A stretch of 59,655 nt of DNA, taken from Bryobacteraceae bacterium (GTDB taxonomy: Bacteria; Acidobacteriota; Terriglobia; Bryobacterales; Bryobacteraceae). The notes beneath the pieces are model-generated. The model worked only from the letters and a program-made list of their open reading frames with translations, searched no databases and was not told the DNA's origin. Below, one piece after another: positions 9,332 through 17,967 of the stretch. How positions within the stretch are numbered: the first letter of the stretch is position 1; every line of letters starts with the position of its first letter. The stretch covers positions 1-59,655 of the forward strand of contig JASIAM010000236.1 in the NCBI GenBank assembly GCA_030041985.1. The letters run 5' to 3'. The translations under genes and the position numbers were made by a program.

Positions 9332-10362
9332 CGGTTCTGGTCACCGGAGGCGCGGGCTTTATCGGTTCCGCTTTTGTGCGAATGCTGGCTGCCCAGACGG
9401 ACTGGCGCGTAGTCAATCTCGACAAACTCACCTATGCCGGAAATCTGGAGAACCTTACCGCCCTTGCGGAAAACCCGCTGTATCGCTTCGTGCATGGGGA
9501 CATCTGTGACGAACGGCTCGTTTTGGCGCTGGTGTCCGAAGAAAAGCCCGATGCCATCGTGCACTTTGCGGCAGAATCGCACGTCGATCGCAGTATCTTA
9601 TCGCCGGAACCGGTTGTTCACACCAATCTCCACGGCACTTTCGTGTTGCTCGAGGCAGCCCGCCGCTTGCGCATTCCGCGCTTCGTACACGTCTCTACTG
9701 ACGAGGTGTACGGCAGCCTGGAAGCGCCTTTAGAGGCCACGGAACAGTTCCCGTTAGTTCCCAGCAGTCCGTATTCCGCTTCTAAAGCCGGTTCGGACCT
9801 GTTGGTTCGCTCTTACTTTGTCACTTACAAGTTGCCCGTACTGATTACCCGCGCGTCCAATAACTACGGTCCGTATCAGTTTCCGGAAAAGCTGATCCCC
9901 CTGATGATCGCCAACGCGCTGGATAACAAACCGCTCCCGGTTTATGGCGATGGGCAACAAGTCAGAGACTGGCTCTATGTCGAGGATCACTGCCGCGGCA
10001 TTCTGGCGGTGCTGCGGCAGGGTCGCGATGGTGAAATCTACAACATCGGCGGGAACCGGTCTCTACCGAATCTGGAAGTAGTGCGCCGCGTGCTCGAACT
10101 AACCGGCAAGCCCGCATCGCTGCTTCAATTCGTGACGGACCGGCCCGGCCACGACCGCCGCTACGCTCTTTCAAGTGAGAAGCTGATGCAGGAGACCGGA
10201 TGGAGGCCCCTTGTCGATTTTGAATCGGGCCTCACCCAAACTATCGATTGGTACCGGGATCATGCGCTGTGGGTTGCGCACGTGCGCAGTGGGGAATACC
10301 GCTCCTACTACGAACGTAATTACGGCGGCCGCGAATTGGCAGCCAGCGAGCCGCGGCCGTAA
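9328..10362 (+). CDS. rmlB: dTDP-glucose 4,6-dehydratase
   Basis: RmlB is an NAD-dependent extended SDR enzyme that converts dTDP-glucose to dTDP-4-keto-6-deoxyglucose. The 344-aa protein shows the Rossmann motif VTGGAGFIGS at its start, NLDKLTYAGNLENL, HFAAESHVDRSI, the catalytic VHVSTDEVYGSL and the YSASKAGSD (YxxxK) motif, and the family sequence YGDGQQVRDWLYVEDHC. The start is a GTG overlapping the rmlC stop. Together with rmlA and rmlC this supplies the 4-keto-6-deoxy intermediate. No rmlD reductase is in the window, so the final sugar could be something other than L-rhamnose, or rmlD lies elsewhere. Confidence 0.95.
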   Translation: MTVLVTGGAGFIGSAFVRMLAAQTDWRVVNLDKLTYAGNLENLTALAENPLYRFVHGDICDERLVLALVSEEKPDAIVHFAAESHVDRSILSPEPVVHTNLHGTFVLLEAARRLRIPRFVHVSTDEVYGSLEAPLEATEQFPLVPSSPYSASKAGSDLLVRSYFVTYKLPVLITRASNNYGPYQFPEKLIPLMIANALDNKPLPVYGDGQQVRDWLYVEDHCRGILAVLRQGRDGEIYNIGGNRSLPNLEVVRRVLELTGKPASLLQFVTDRPGHDRRYALSSEKLMQETGWRPLVDFESGLTQTIDWYRDHALWVAHVRSGEYRSYYERNYGGRELAASEPRP

Positions 10363-10382
10363 GGAAGTCTGCGGAGGGGGCC

Positions 10383-11462
10383 TTGCGTGTTGTTCTCGAA
10401 GCGGCGTCCCTGTCGCTCTCAAGCGGTGGTCTCGCTCGCTACACAGCCGAATTGGCTCGCGCACTGGCCCACCAATATCCCGCGGATGAATTCATCTTGG
10501 TTTCCGATCAGCCGTTCTCGCTTGGGCGCCCGGCGGGCCAATCGCTTTCGCCTGCCAACCTGCACACAGGCGGAGGGCCGCACAACTGGCTGGAGCGCCG
10601 CTGGTGGCTTTGGGGCCTTCCTAGTGAAGCGCGGCGTCTCGGCGCCGACCTGATTCATGGCCCCGATTTCGCTGTGCCTTACTTGCCCTTGCGTCCCAGC
10701 GTCTTGACCTTACACGATTTGTCGCCCTGGCTCGATGCCGGCTGGCACCATGCCGCTCGACGAGTCAAGCGCCGCACGCCTGTGTTATTAAAGCTAAAGA
10801 TCCCAACGATGGTGATTACGGTCAGCGAAGCTGTGCGGCGGCAAGCCATTGCGCGATTTCACATCCACCCGGATGCCATCGTCGCGATTCCTCTGGCCGC
10901 GGCGCCCTGGATACGGGTCGAGCGGAAACCCGAGTCCCAACCTCCGATGCGCCCCTACTTTCTGTTTGTCGGGACGATTGAGCCGCGCAAAAACGTACCG
11001 GCTTTGGTCGCTGCCTGGCGGGAGGTGCGGCGTGAGTGCGATATCGATCTGGTGCTGGCCGGCCGCCGCCGCGCAGACGCTCCACCTTTGCCCAGCGAGC
11101 CCGGCCTGCGGATTCTGGGCGAAGTTCCCGACTCCGAACTGGCCGCGCTTTATTCGGGCGCGCTCGCTTTCGTCTTTCCGTCGCTCTACGAAGGCTTCGG
11201 TCTCCCCGTGCTGGAAGCTATGCAATGCGGCGCTTGCGTTATTGCTTCGCCGGCCGTGCGCGAGGCCGGTGGTGACGCTGCCGTCTACGCAGACACACGC
11301 GCGGAGTTGGTCAAGTGCATGCGCATAGCCGCAACACAACCGCAATGGCTGGCCGAACGCCGCGCGCTCTCCCTCGCGCGCGCTCAAGAGTTTTCCTGGG
11401 AGCGCACCGCGCACCGTACCTACGAAGTTTACCTGGAGGCGCGCAGGCGCTTTGGCCGCTGA
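10383..11462 (+). CDS. GT4-family glycosyltransferase
   Basis: The 359-aa protein is a GT-B fold enzyme of family GT4: an N-terminal acceptor domain (SLSSGGLARYTAELARAL), then FVGTIEPRKNVPALVAAW, and the donor-site motif FPSLYEGFGLPVLEAMQCGACVIAS with the two glutamates of the E-x7-E motif. It probably transfers a nucleotide-activated sugar to a cell-surface polysaccharide precursor at the inner face of the cytoplasmic membrane; donor and acceptor cannot be told. The start is TTG at 10383 behind GCGGAGGGGG, 20 bp after rmlB, so it belongs to the same transcript. It overlaps the next glycosyltransferase gene by 11 bp. Confidence 0.88.
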   Translation: MRVVLEAASLSLSSGGLARYTAELARALAHQYPADEFILVSDQPFSLGRPAGQSLSPANLHTGGGPHNWLERRWWLWGLPSEARRLGADLIHGPDFAVPYLPLRPSVLTLHDLSPWLDAGWHHAARRVKRRTPVLLKLKIPTMVITVSEAVRRQAIARFHIHPDAIVAIPLAAAPWIRVERKPESQPPMRPYFLFVGTIEPRKNVPALVAAWREVRRECDIDLVLAGRRRADAPPLPSEPGLRILGEVPDSELAALYSGALAFVFPSLYEGFGLPVLEAMQCGACVIASPAVREAGGDAAVYADTRAELVKCMRIAATQPQWLAERRALSLARAQEFSWERTAHRTYEVYLEARRRFGR

Positions 11463-12660
11463 CCCCAGACCGCGCGCGGTGATTCTCTCACCGGAAGTTC
11501 CCTACCCTTTGGCGGGCGGTGGCGCCTTGCGCACGGCATCCCTTTTGCATGGGCTGGCACGATCCTACGACCTGGACCTGATCGTCTTCCGCCAGCCCGG
11601 CGCGGCGGACCCCAGCGATCTCTTGCCCGCGGGGCTGGTGCAACGTGTTTCAACGATCGATCTGCCGCCCAACGGACGCAGCCTCGCGGCCCGCTCGTTC
11701 CGCAACACGCTGCGGCTCGTTCGCCAGGTCCCGCCGCTGGTGGACCGCTTCTCCGGATTCGAGCGTGAGGTCGCGGCCGCTGTCCAGGGCCAACAGTACG
11801 ACTTGGGAATCATCGAGCACTTCTGGTGCGCGCCTTACTGGGAGCAGATCTCCACCGTCTGCAGCCGCACTGTCTTAGACCTGCACAACGTGGAGTCCGT
11901 TCTGCATGAGCGCTGCTCCCGTACGGAGGCAGGTGCGGCGGCACTCGCTCACAGGGTATTCGCCCAGGCAGCCGCCGAACTGGAGCGACAGTGGCTTCCC
12001 CGCTTTTCCCGGATTCTTGCTGCATCCGATTGTGATCGAAACTGGATTCTCGCCCGGTCGCCGGGCTCGCAAGTCATCGCGTATCCCAATGCCGTTCCCT
12101 TGCATCCGCTACCCACGTGCGAGCGGCGCCACGCCCTGGTTTTTTCCGGCAACCTGGAATATCACCCCAATGTTTCCGCGGTGCGTTTCTTCCGGCAGCA
12201 GGTATGGCCCAACCTGCGGGAGCGCTGGCCGGACCTGGTGTGGCGGATCGTCGGCTGCAACCCGCACGCCGTCGCAGCAGGGACGAAGAGCGATCCGCGT
12301 ATCGAACTGAGCGGCCCGGTAGAAGATGCCGTCTGCGAACTGGCGCGCGCGGAAATTGCCATCGTTCCTATTCTTGCCGGCAGCGGCACCCGTCTCAAAA
12401 TTCTCGAAGCCTGGGCCGCCGGCCTGCCGGTGGTCTCGACCACACTCGGAGCCGAAGGCTTGCCGGTTCGTGACGGCTATCATTTGTTAATTGCAGATGG
12501 CGCTGCGCATTTTACCGGCCAGGTCTGCCGGTTATTAGAGGACAGCGGCCTCCGCCACGATCTGGCTCATGCGGGCCGCTCGCTGCTCGAAAGCGAGTTT
12601 ACTTGGGAAAAAGCGTGGGCGAGCCTGGATTTTATATCAAGCCTGCTGGCAAAGCCCTAA
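11452..12660 (+). CDS. GT4-family glycosyltransferase
   Basis: A second GT-B glycosyltransferase (402 aa). The N-terminal domain begins VILSPEVPYPLAGGGALRTA; the C-terminal donor domain carries VFSGNLEYHPNVSAVRFF and SGTRLKILEAWAAGLPVVST, whose glutamate is the expected nucleotide-sugar ligand. The C-terminal part closely resembles that of the GT2-GT4 fusion at 19176 (LLEAFAAGIPVVST), suggesting paralogues. The start is TTG at 11452, within the end of the preceding gene. Its stop overlaps the stop of a convergent TonB-receptor remnant. Donor sugar unknown. Confidence 0.87.
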   Translation: MAADPRPRAVILSPEVPYPLAGGGALRTASLLHGLARSYDLDLIVFRQPGAADPSDLLPAGLVQRVSTIDLPPNGRSLAARSFRNTLRLVRQVPPLVDRFSGFEREVAAAVQGQQYDLGIIEHFWCAPYWEQISTVCSRTVLDLHNVESVLHERCSRTEAGAAALAHRVFAQAAAELERQWLPRFSRILAASDCDRNWILARSPGSQVIAYPNAVPLHPLPTCERRHALVFSGNLEYHPNVSAVRFFRQQVWPNLRERWPDLVWRIVGCNPHAVAAGTKSDPRIELSGPVEDAVCELARAEIAIVPILAGSGTRLKILEAWAAGLPVVSTTLGAEGLPVRDGYHLLIADGAAHFTGQVCRLLEDSGLRHDLAHAGRSLLESEFTWEKAWASLDFISSLLAKP

Positions 12661-13369
12661 CGTTTGGGCGAGTAACCGACCGTCAGCGTGGCCATAATGC
12701 TGCGACCCGGTAGCAGCGTCAGAATGTCGTTCGGCGACGGAACCGCGGTCGCTGTGGAAGCCGGAGTTACCGCGACAATATTGTGGTTGTCGAGCAGATT
12801 GTTCACACTCAGCCGCAGCTTGCTTACCCCTGAGAAAGGACGGCCCTTTTGACATACACATCGGTCAGGCGGAACGGATTGATAGAAACTGCTTCGTGCG
12901 TGCTGCCCGGCGCATATTGCATGACGTTCGTGAAATCCGTGTCCGGCGACGTGAAGTTCTCAACAAATGGTTGGCTGATCTCCGCATGCGGAGACTCTTC
13001 ATCGAGTGAGGCTTGCGTCGGCGCGGTTTGCGCGGCGACAGAGGCAGTTCCCTGAACCGTTAGCGCCTGCGTAAGGGAAGCGACACTAAGTGTGATACCA
13101 ACATCTTCTACGCCTGCAGCGGGAAGTTGGACGCCTGTGCGTGTCGCCTTGGCAAATCCGTTCGCGGTCACCTCGACCGTGTAAGTGCCTACGGGCAGAC
13201 TGGAAACCGAGTAGTGGCCTTCCGGATCTGATGTTGTGTTTCCCGTCGCCCCTGTGGCATCGTTTCTGACCATTACTGTGGCGCTGCCAACAGCTTTGCC
13301 AGCCTGATCCAGAACCGTGCCTGCGAGAGTCGCAGTGTCCTGCGCCGCCAGTTGCCCGGGGTTCGGCAT
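12657..13369 (-). pseudogene. TonB-dependent receptor remnant (internal deletion plus frameshift)
   Basis: The first about 170 codons give a signal-less start, a carboxypeptidase-regulatory-like domain (LAGTVLDQAGKAVGSATVMV) and the start of a plug (PFVENFTSPDTDFTNVMQYAPG). The frame then jumps without a gap to the end of a receptor barrel: SINPFRLTDVYVK. After the AAAA run at about 12848-12851 the sequence continues in another frame as SGVSKLRLSVNNLLDNHNI and ends LTVGYSPKR with TAG at 12657-12659. Roughly 500 or more residues of barrel are therefore deleted in frame, and a one-base loss or two-base gain broke the rest. It cannot form a receptor. It is convergent with the glycosyltransferase operon. 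Confidence 0.85.
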
Positions 13370-13487
13370 CGTCGTGGATAGGCATCAGAAGGCTGGCCTT
13401 CTGCCGTAGGAGGGGCCACGGTACAATAAAATCACATTCGCCGGAGAGTTTTGCCGCCCGCCGCGACTGTAAAGCCAGGAGCCGAAA

Positions 13488-13982
13488 ATGAGGAAATTGC
13501 CAGCCATTGCAGTTGCCACTGTGGTTTTGATCGGGTTAGCGCAGGCTATCGACTACCCCCGAATGAAAGAAGGTCTCTGGGCCATCTCGCAGCAGACTAT
13601 ATCCAGTCCGGGTAATGTGAAGAGGCAGATCACGCAAAAGATCTGCCGCAGCCATGCTTATGACGACTATGCCAGAGCTCGTCTCCGGAATGCGCCGGGA
13701 TGCAAAGCCAGTGAGAATTTCAGCGGCAGCACGTATACCACCGAGCTAGAGTGCATTATTAAGGGCACCACCACAAAATCCAAGACCGTGGTTACCATGC
13801 AGGGCGACTCTGCCGTTCACTCGGAATCGCACTCCACCTATTCCCCGGCACTGGGCGGCATGAGCGACATGACGATCATACAGGACCAAAAGTACGCCGG
13901 TAGCTGTCCTTCGGGGATCGCGCCCGGAGATCTTATATCCGAAGACGGAAAGGTCACACACGCAGCCGGGTTCACCAAGTAG
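13488..13982 (+). CDS. DUF3617 family exported protein
   Basis: The 164-aa protein has a signal peptide (residues 1-20, ending AQA) and the DUF3617 pattern: MKEGLWAISQQT near the start, a pair of spaced cysteines (ICRS and PGCKASEN), ELECIIKGTTTKSK, and a last cysteine in GSCPSG. The family is common in proteobacteria and acidobacteria and has no assigned function; it is periplasmic. The ATG at 13488 is preceded by AGGAGCCGAAA. It appears to be a single-gene unit between the receptor remnant and motA. Confidence 0.8.
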   Translation: MRKLPAIAVATVVLIGLAQAIDYPRMKEGLWAISQQTISSPGNVKRQITQKICRSHAYDDYARARLRNAPGCKASENFSGSTYTTELECIIKGTTTKSKTVVTMQGDSAVHSESHSTYSPALGGMSDMTIIQDQKYAGSCPSGIAPGDLISEDGKVTHAAGFTK

Positions 13983-14071
13983 CCTTTCGCTGCACTCAAG
14001 CGCCGGCCCATATTCCCGGTAAACGAAACGCTTCCACTGACGATAAGCAATAGTGGACAACGAATCGTTTC

Positions 14072-14992
14072 ATGCTTGCCATCCTGGGTATTGCGCTGGT
14101 GTTCGCCGCCGTTTTCGGCGGGTACCTGCTGGAGAGGGGTAATCCCTACGTCCTGCTGCAGCCCGCTGAATTGATGATCGTGTGCGGCGCAGCCGCGGGC
14201 ATTATCCTGATAGCCCATCCGCCGGCCACGATCCGTAAGATGATTCGCGGCACCTGGGCTGTCCTGTTTCCCAAGCGTCCATCGCGCAGTTCTTATTTGC
14301 GTGTGCTGCGCCTTTTATACGAAGTGTTCTGCTATCTCCAGCGTGCCGGGACAATGAACCTGGAGAACCATGTTGAAGACCCCGAGTCCAGCCCGATCTT
14401 CTCGCAATACCCCGAATTGCTGGCAGACCGGCCCACCATCGATTTCCTTTGCGACTCGTTGCGCATGGTAGTGATCGGCGCGAGCAGCGCCAACGAAATC
14501 GATCACCTTATGGATCTGGATATAGAAGTGCAGCGGCGCGGCAAGCATGAGCCGGTGAGCGCCCTGAGTTCCATTGCCGACGCGTTGCCGGGGCTGGGCA
14601 TCGTGGCGGCGGTACTCGGAGTGGTGATCACTATGCAAAGCATCGGTGACGCTCCGCAAGCGGTCGGAGAAAAAGTAGCCGCCGCTCTGGTAGGCACGTT
14701 CCTGGGAATTTTCCTGTGTTATGGAGTCGTCGGACCCCTGGCCTCGCGGCTCGAAAGCCTGGGCGAAGCGCAAACCCAGTACCTCCAGGTAATGCGCATC
14801 GCCGTGGTAGCTTTCACCAAAGGCGCCGCGCCCATTCTCGCGCTGGAGTACGGCCGCCGCTCGATCCCCGTAGAGAGCCGTCCCGGATTCGCCGAAATGG
14901 AAACGATCATCCGGCGGGAAGCCAAGATTCCGCCCGTGCCCTCTCAGCCAGGAAAGGCGGAAGAAAATGCCAAGACTGTCCCTGCCGGTTGA
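14072..14992 (+). CDS. motA: flagellar motor stator protein MotA
   Basis: MotA and MotB form the proton-driven stator that turns the flagellar rotor. The 306-aa protein has four membrane segments: about 1-20, 31-50, 170-195 and 205-225. The family signature AEIDHLMDLDIE-like loop is NEIDHLMDLDIEVQRR; the proline-rich third segment reads LPGLGIVAAVLGVVITM, and the charged cytoplasmic loop lies between. The last part, IRREAKIPPVPSQPGKAEEN, is a short tail. The start of motB lies inside the 3' end of motA (26 bp overlap). No other flagellar gene is present in the window. Confidence 0.92.
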   Translation: MLAILGIALVFAAVFGGYLLERGNPYVLLQPAELMIVCGAAAGIILIAHPPATIRKMIRGTWAVLFPKRPSRSSYLRVLRLLYEVFCYLQRAGTMNLENHVEDPESSPIFSQYPELLADRPTIDFLCDSLRMVVIGASSANEIDHLMDLDIEVQRRGKHEPVSALSSIADALPGLGIVAAVLGVVITMQSIGDAPQAVGEKVAAALVGTFLGIFLCYGVVGPLASRLESLGEAQTQYLQVMRIAVVAFTKGAAPILALEYGRRSIPVESRPGFAEMETIIRREAKIPPVPSQPGKAEENAKTVPAG

Positions 14993-15716
14993 GACCGCGC
15001 CTTCCGCCTGCCCGCGCACACTCCGCCTTCCCCAAAAGCGGCGCAGCGGCGCATGGAAAGTCGCCTACGCCGATTTCGTCACCGCGCTCATGGCCCTGTT
15101 TCTCGTGCTCTGGATGATGAATGCCAGCCGCGCCGTGCAAAAATCCGTGCGGGGCTATTTCCGCGATCCACGCGGCTATACGCAAAAACTGGGAGCGGGC
15201 GTTGCCGGCCAGGGCGAAGGATTGCCCCTGGACCACACCAGCGTCGGCAACATGCAGAAGCGCATCGAAGACGCACTGCGCAGTGTGCCGAATATCGGCA
15301 ATTTGCGCAACAACATCGTCGTGAGTGTCACGGGCGAGGGTTTGCGCATCGACTTGCTGGAAACGGAAAAGGGCATGTTCTTTGTCACCGGGAGCCCTAC
15401 GCCGACACCCGCGGGCACTCGTTTGTTAACCGCTCTCGCCGCCCAAATCGGCAAACTGCCCAACCGTTTGGTGATCGAAGGCCATACCGATGCACGCCCA
15501 TTTGGAAGCGCCGGCCTGGCAAACGGCTTGGACAATTGGGAACTCTCCGCCAGCCGTGCCAATGTGGCGCGCCGTCTGCTGGAAACCTCCGGTGTTCGTC
15601 CCGGACAAGTGGTGGAGATGCGCGGCTTCGCCGACCAACACCTGCTCAACCCCGCAGACCCAAACGACGCTCGTAACCGGCGCGTCTCCGTAGTTGTCAA
15701 ATTTCAAGATCCCTAG
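14967..15716 (+). CDS. motB: flagellar motor stator protein MotB
   Basis: MotB anchors the stator to peptidoglycan. The 249-aa protein has a short cytoplasmic N-terminus, one membrane segment (about 34-52) with the proton-accepting aspartate Asp36 in KVAYADFVTALMALFLVLW, a plug/linker, and a C-terminal OmpA-like peptidoglycan-binding domain (about 140-245) with VIEGHTDARPFG and NRRVSVVVKF. Translation from ATG 14967 follows GGCGGAAGAAA and is coupled to motA. Predicted to use protons because of the Asp and the absence of Na-type features, an inference only. Confidence 0.92.
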   Translation: MPRLSLPVETAPSACPRTLRLPQKRRSGAWKVAYADFVTALMALFLVLWMMNASRAVQKSVRGYFRDPRGYTQKLGAGVAGQGEGLPLDHTSVGNMQKRIEDALRSVPNIGNLRNNIVVSVTGEGLRIDLLETEKGMFFVTGSPTPTPAGTRLLTALAAQIGKLPNRLVIEGHTDARPFGSAGLANGLDNWELSASRANVARRLLETSGVRPGQVVEMRGFADQHLLNPADPNDARNRRVSVVVKFQDP

Positions 15717-15763
15717 CCAATGTGTGGTCCGCCAACCCGCCTCAGGCGCATTCCGCGGCGCGT

Positions 15764-15775
15764 TAGAATGGCATC
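15764..15775 (+). promoter_or_regulatory. -10-like element six bases before the aminotransferase start
   Basis: TAGAAT at 15764-15769 is followed by six bases and the GTG start at 15776. No Shine-Dalgarno sequence lies between. This fits a leaderless transcript; see the matching arrangements at 21563, 35847, 49432 and 51720. Confidence 0.45.
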
Positions 15776-16648
15776 GTGCTCGATCGCTTCATTCTTCACA
15801 ACGGCACTATTCTTGAGGCCTCGAGCCCGCTGTTTTCGGCGGGTCAGGTAGGCTTGCTCTCCGGCTGGGGTGTCTTTACTACTATGCGCGTAGTCGAAGG
15901 GGTCCCCTTTGCTTTTGAGCGGCACTGGGCCCGTCTCGCGCGGGATGCCGCCGCGCTGCATGTCGCCATGCCCGCGGAAGCCGAGCCGGTGCGTCGCAAA
16001 CTCGCCGAGCTCATCGAAGCGAACCACGCTGATCGCGCCACCCTCCGCCTGGTCATTCTCCGCAATGGCGGCAGCCTTTGGGAAGGTCCCTCCCTTGGCC
16101 GCGCCACGGACGTCATCGGCCTCACCGCCCAACCCAAAGTATGGGGCGATTCCGCCCGCTTGACCTATGTGCCCCACGCCCGTTACGCCGCCTCCATGTT
16201 CGCGGGCGCAAAGATACTTTCCTGGGCAATGAATCTTACCTGGTATGAATCGGCGCAGGCGCGCGGCTTCGATGAGGCCCTTCTCCTCAATGAGCGCGGT
16301 GAAGTCGCCGAGTGCACTTCGGCCAACATCTTCATCGCTCAGGGAAACGATGTCTGGACGCCCCCGCTCAGCGCAGGCTGCCTTCCCGGTATCACGCGCG
16401 AAGTGCTGCTGGGGGAAACGCTCGTCCCCGGAATCCGCGTCCGCGAGCGCACGCTCATGCCCGCCGATCTCGAAAGCGCCGGCGAAGTCTTCATCACTTC
16501 CACCACGCGCAATCTGCTACCCGTGCGGCAGATCGAAGAGCGGGCAGTGGGCCGCTCCGGCCGCGTCTGGGAGGGGCTGGAAACAGCCTTCGAAGAATAT
16601 GTGGCCCGTTATGTGGCCGATCAAAAAGCGGTGGCCGTAAGACCGTGA
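15776..16648 (+). CDS. PLP-dependent class IV aminotransferase (IlvE/PabC/DAAT family)
   Basis: The 290-aa protein belongs to fold-type IV PLP enzymes, which include branched-chain aminotransferases, aminodeoxychorismate lyase and D-amino-acid aminotransferases. Visible motifs are GLLSGWGVFTTMRV, the lysine that binds PLP in AKILSWAMN (about 144), and GEVAECTSANIF, which binds the cofactor phosphate, followed by LSAGCLPGITREV. These do not decide between the subfamilies. The GTG start at 15776 has no ribosome binding site but a -10-like box just upstream. It overlaps the ABC ATPase gene by four bases (GTGA), so it may serve amino-sugar or ordinary metabolism within that operon. Confidence 0.83.
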   Translation: MLDRFILHNGTILEASSPLFSAGQVGLLSGWGVFTTMRVVEGVPFAFERHWARLARDAAALHVAMPAEAEPVRRKLAELIEANHADRATLRLVILRNGGSLWEGPSLGRATDVIGLTAQPKVWGDSARLTYVPHARYAASMFAGAKILSWAMNLTWYESAQARGFDEALLLNERGEVAECTSANIFIAQGNDVWTPPLSAGCLPGITREVLLGETLVPGIRVRERTLMPADLESAGEVFITSTTRNLLPVRQIEERAVGRSGRVWEGLETAFEEYVARYVADQKAVAVRP

Positions 16649-17967
16649 ACGCCGTCGAGTTTCACAATGTCTCGAAAAGCTACCCCATTTACAACTCGCC
16701 CGGCGACCGTCTGAAGGAGTTGCTTTCCATCCGCCGCAAGAAGCGCCACCGCGATTTCGGCGCCCTGCGCGATGTCAGCTTCGAAGTCAAACGCGGCGAA
16801 ACCTTCTGCATCGTCGGCGAGAATGGCTGCGGCAAGAGCACCCTGCTGCAAATTGTTGCCGGTATCCTCCAACCCACCTCCGGCACCGTCACCGTCAATG
16901 GCCGCGTTTCCGCACTGCTGGAACTGGGCGCGGGCTTCAATCCCGAATTCAGCGGCCGCAACAACGTGTATCTCAACGGCTCCATTCTCGGCCTGACCAC
17001 GCGCCAGATCGATGAGCGTTACGAAGCAATCGAAAGCTTCGCCGAAATTGGCGATTTCATCGATCAGCCGGTCAAAACCTACTCCAGCGGCATGGTCGTC
17101 CGCCTGGCTTTCGCCGTGGCCATCAATGTCGATCCCGACATTCTGCTGGTAGACGAGGCTCTGGCAGTAGGCGATATCTACTTCCGCCAACGCTGCATGC
17201 GCAAAGTGCACGAGCTGCGCTCACGGGCCGTCACCATCCTTTTTGTTTCACATGCCACCTCGGATGTGAAAGCCATCGGTGACCGCACCCTGTGGCTCGA
17301 ACACGGCCGTCTGATGGATGTTGGCGATACCGATCGCGTAGTGGCCAAATATCTCGCTCGCATGGTAGAAAAAGATTCGAACTATCTCGCGTCCCATGTG
17401 GAAACCGAGCAGCGCGCGTCCGCGGGTGTGGAGGCCCCCGAGGTGGTTACTTCCATCCCCAATATCGACCACCGGTATGGCGATGGGCGCGCGGAGGTGC
17501 TCGGTATTGCCATCCTGGATGAAAGGGGGTGGCCGGTTCCCATGCTCGAGCCGCTCTCGCACATTGTGGTGCGCATCAGCATCCTTGCCAAAGCCCATGT
17601 GCCGCTGCCCATGGTCGGTTTCATGCTTCGCAACCAGATGGGCATGGATTTCGCCGGCACCAATACGGCGCGCGAAGGCCGCGAGCTGGCGCCCCTGGAG
17701 GCCGGCGATATCCTCACTGTTGATTTCCACTTGGATTTGCCGGAGCTCTACCCGGCATCTTTTTCTTTTTCGCCCGCCATCGCCGATGGCACGCTGCTGG
17801 GCTATACCATGTGCGACTGGATCGATAACGCCATCGCGCTGCAGATGACTCGCGGTGAAGGCCAGATCTACGGTTATTTGCATTTGCCCTGCCGCGTGGA
17901 AATCAACGCGCGGCTGCGGCAGGAAGAGGACGGCATAACCGCCAGCCCGGAACATGTCGCCCGCTGA
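16645..17967 (+). CDS. Wzt-like ABC transporter ATPase with C-terminal polysaccharide-binding domain
   Basis: This resembles the ATPase of ABC-2 exporters for O-antigens and teichoic acids (Wzt/TagH). The 440-aa protein has the nucleotide-binding domain at 1-245: Walker A GENGCGKST (58-66), signature YSSGMVVRLAFAVA, and Walker B ILLVDEALAVGD, the last being characteristic of this subfamily. Residues about 270-430 match the Wzt_C beta-sandwich that, in E. coli O9a, binds the methylated or otherwise capped end of the polymer (HIVVRISILAKAHVPLPMVGF...NQMGMDF). The GTG at 16645 overlaps the aminotransferase stop. The partner permease (Wzm) is not in the window. Confidence 0.9.
   Translation: MNAVEFHNVSKSYPIYNSPGDRLKELLSIRRKKRHRDFGALRDVSFEVKRGETFCIVGENGCGKSTLLQIVAGILQPTSGTVTVNGRVSALLELGAGFNPEFSGRNNVYLNGSILGLTTRQIDERYEAIESFAEIGDFIDQPVKTYSSGMVVRLAFAVAINVDPDILLVDEALAVGDIYFRQRCMRKVHELRSRAVTILFVSHATSDVKAIGDRTLWLEHGRLMDVGDTDRVVAKYLARMVEKDSNYLASHVETEQRASAGVEAPEVVTSIPNIDHRYGDGRAEVLGIAILDERGWPVPMLEPLSHIVVRISILAKAHVPLPMVGFMLRNQMGMDFAGTNTAREGRELAPLEAGDILTVDFHLDLPELYPASFSFSPAIADGTLLGYTMCDWIDNAIALQMTRGEGQIYGYLHLPCRVEINARLRQEEDGITASPEHVAR

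Noticed and set aside
12637-12861. 74-aa minus-strand ORF at the end of the receptor remnant
   Set aside because: The true receptor C-terminus (KLRLSVNNLLD...) is in another frame, so this ORF is a shadow.
16312-16644. Upstream part of the long ORF containing the Wzt-like ATPase
   Set aside because: These 111 codons lie over the aminotransferase in another frame and read as a basic, low-complexity stretch; the GTG at 16645 gives the normal ATPase start.
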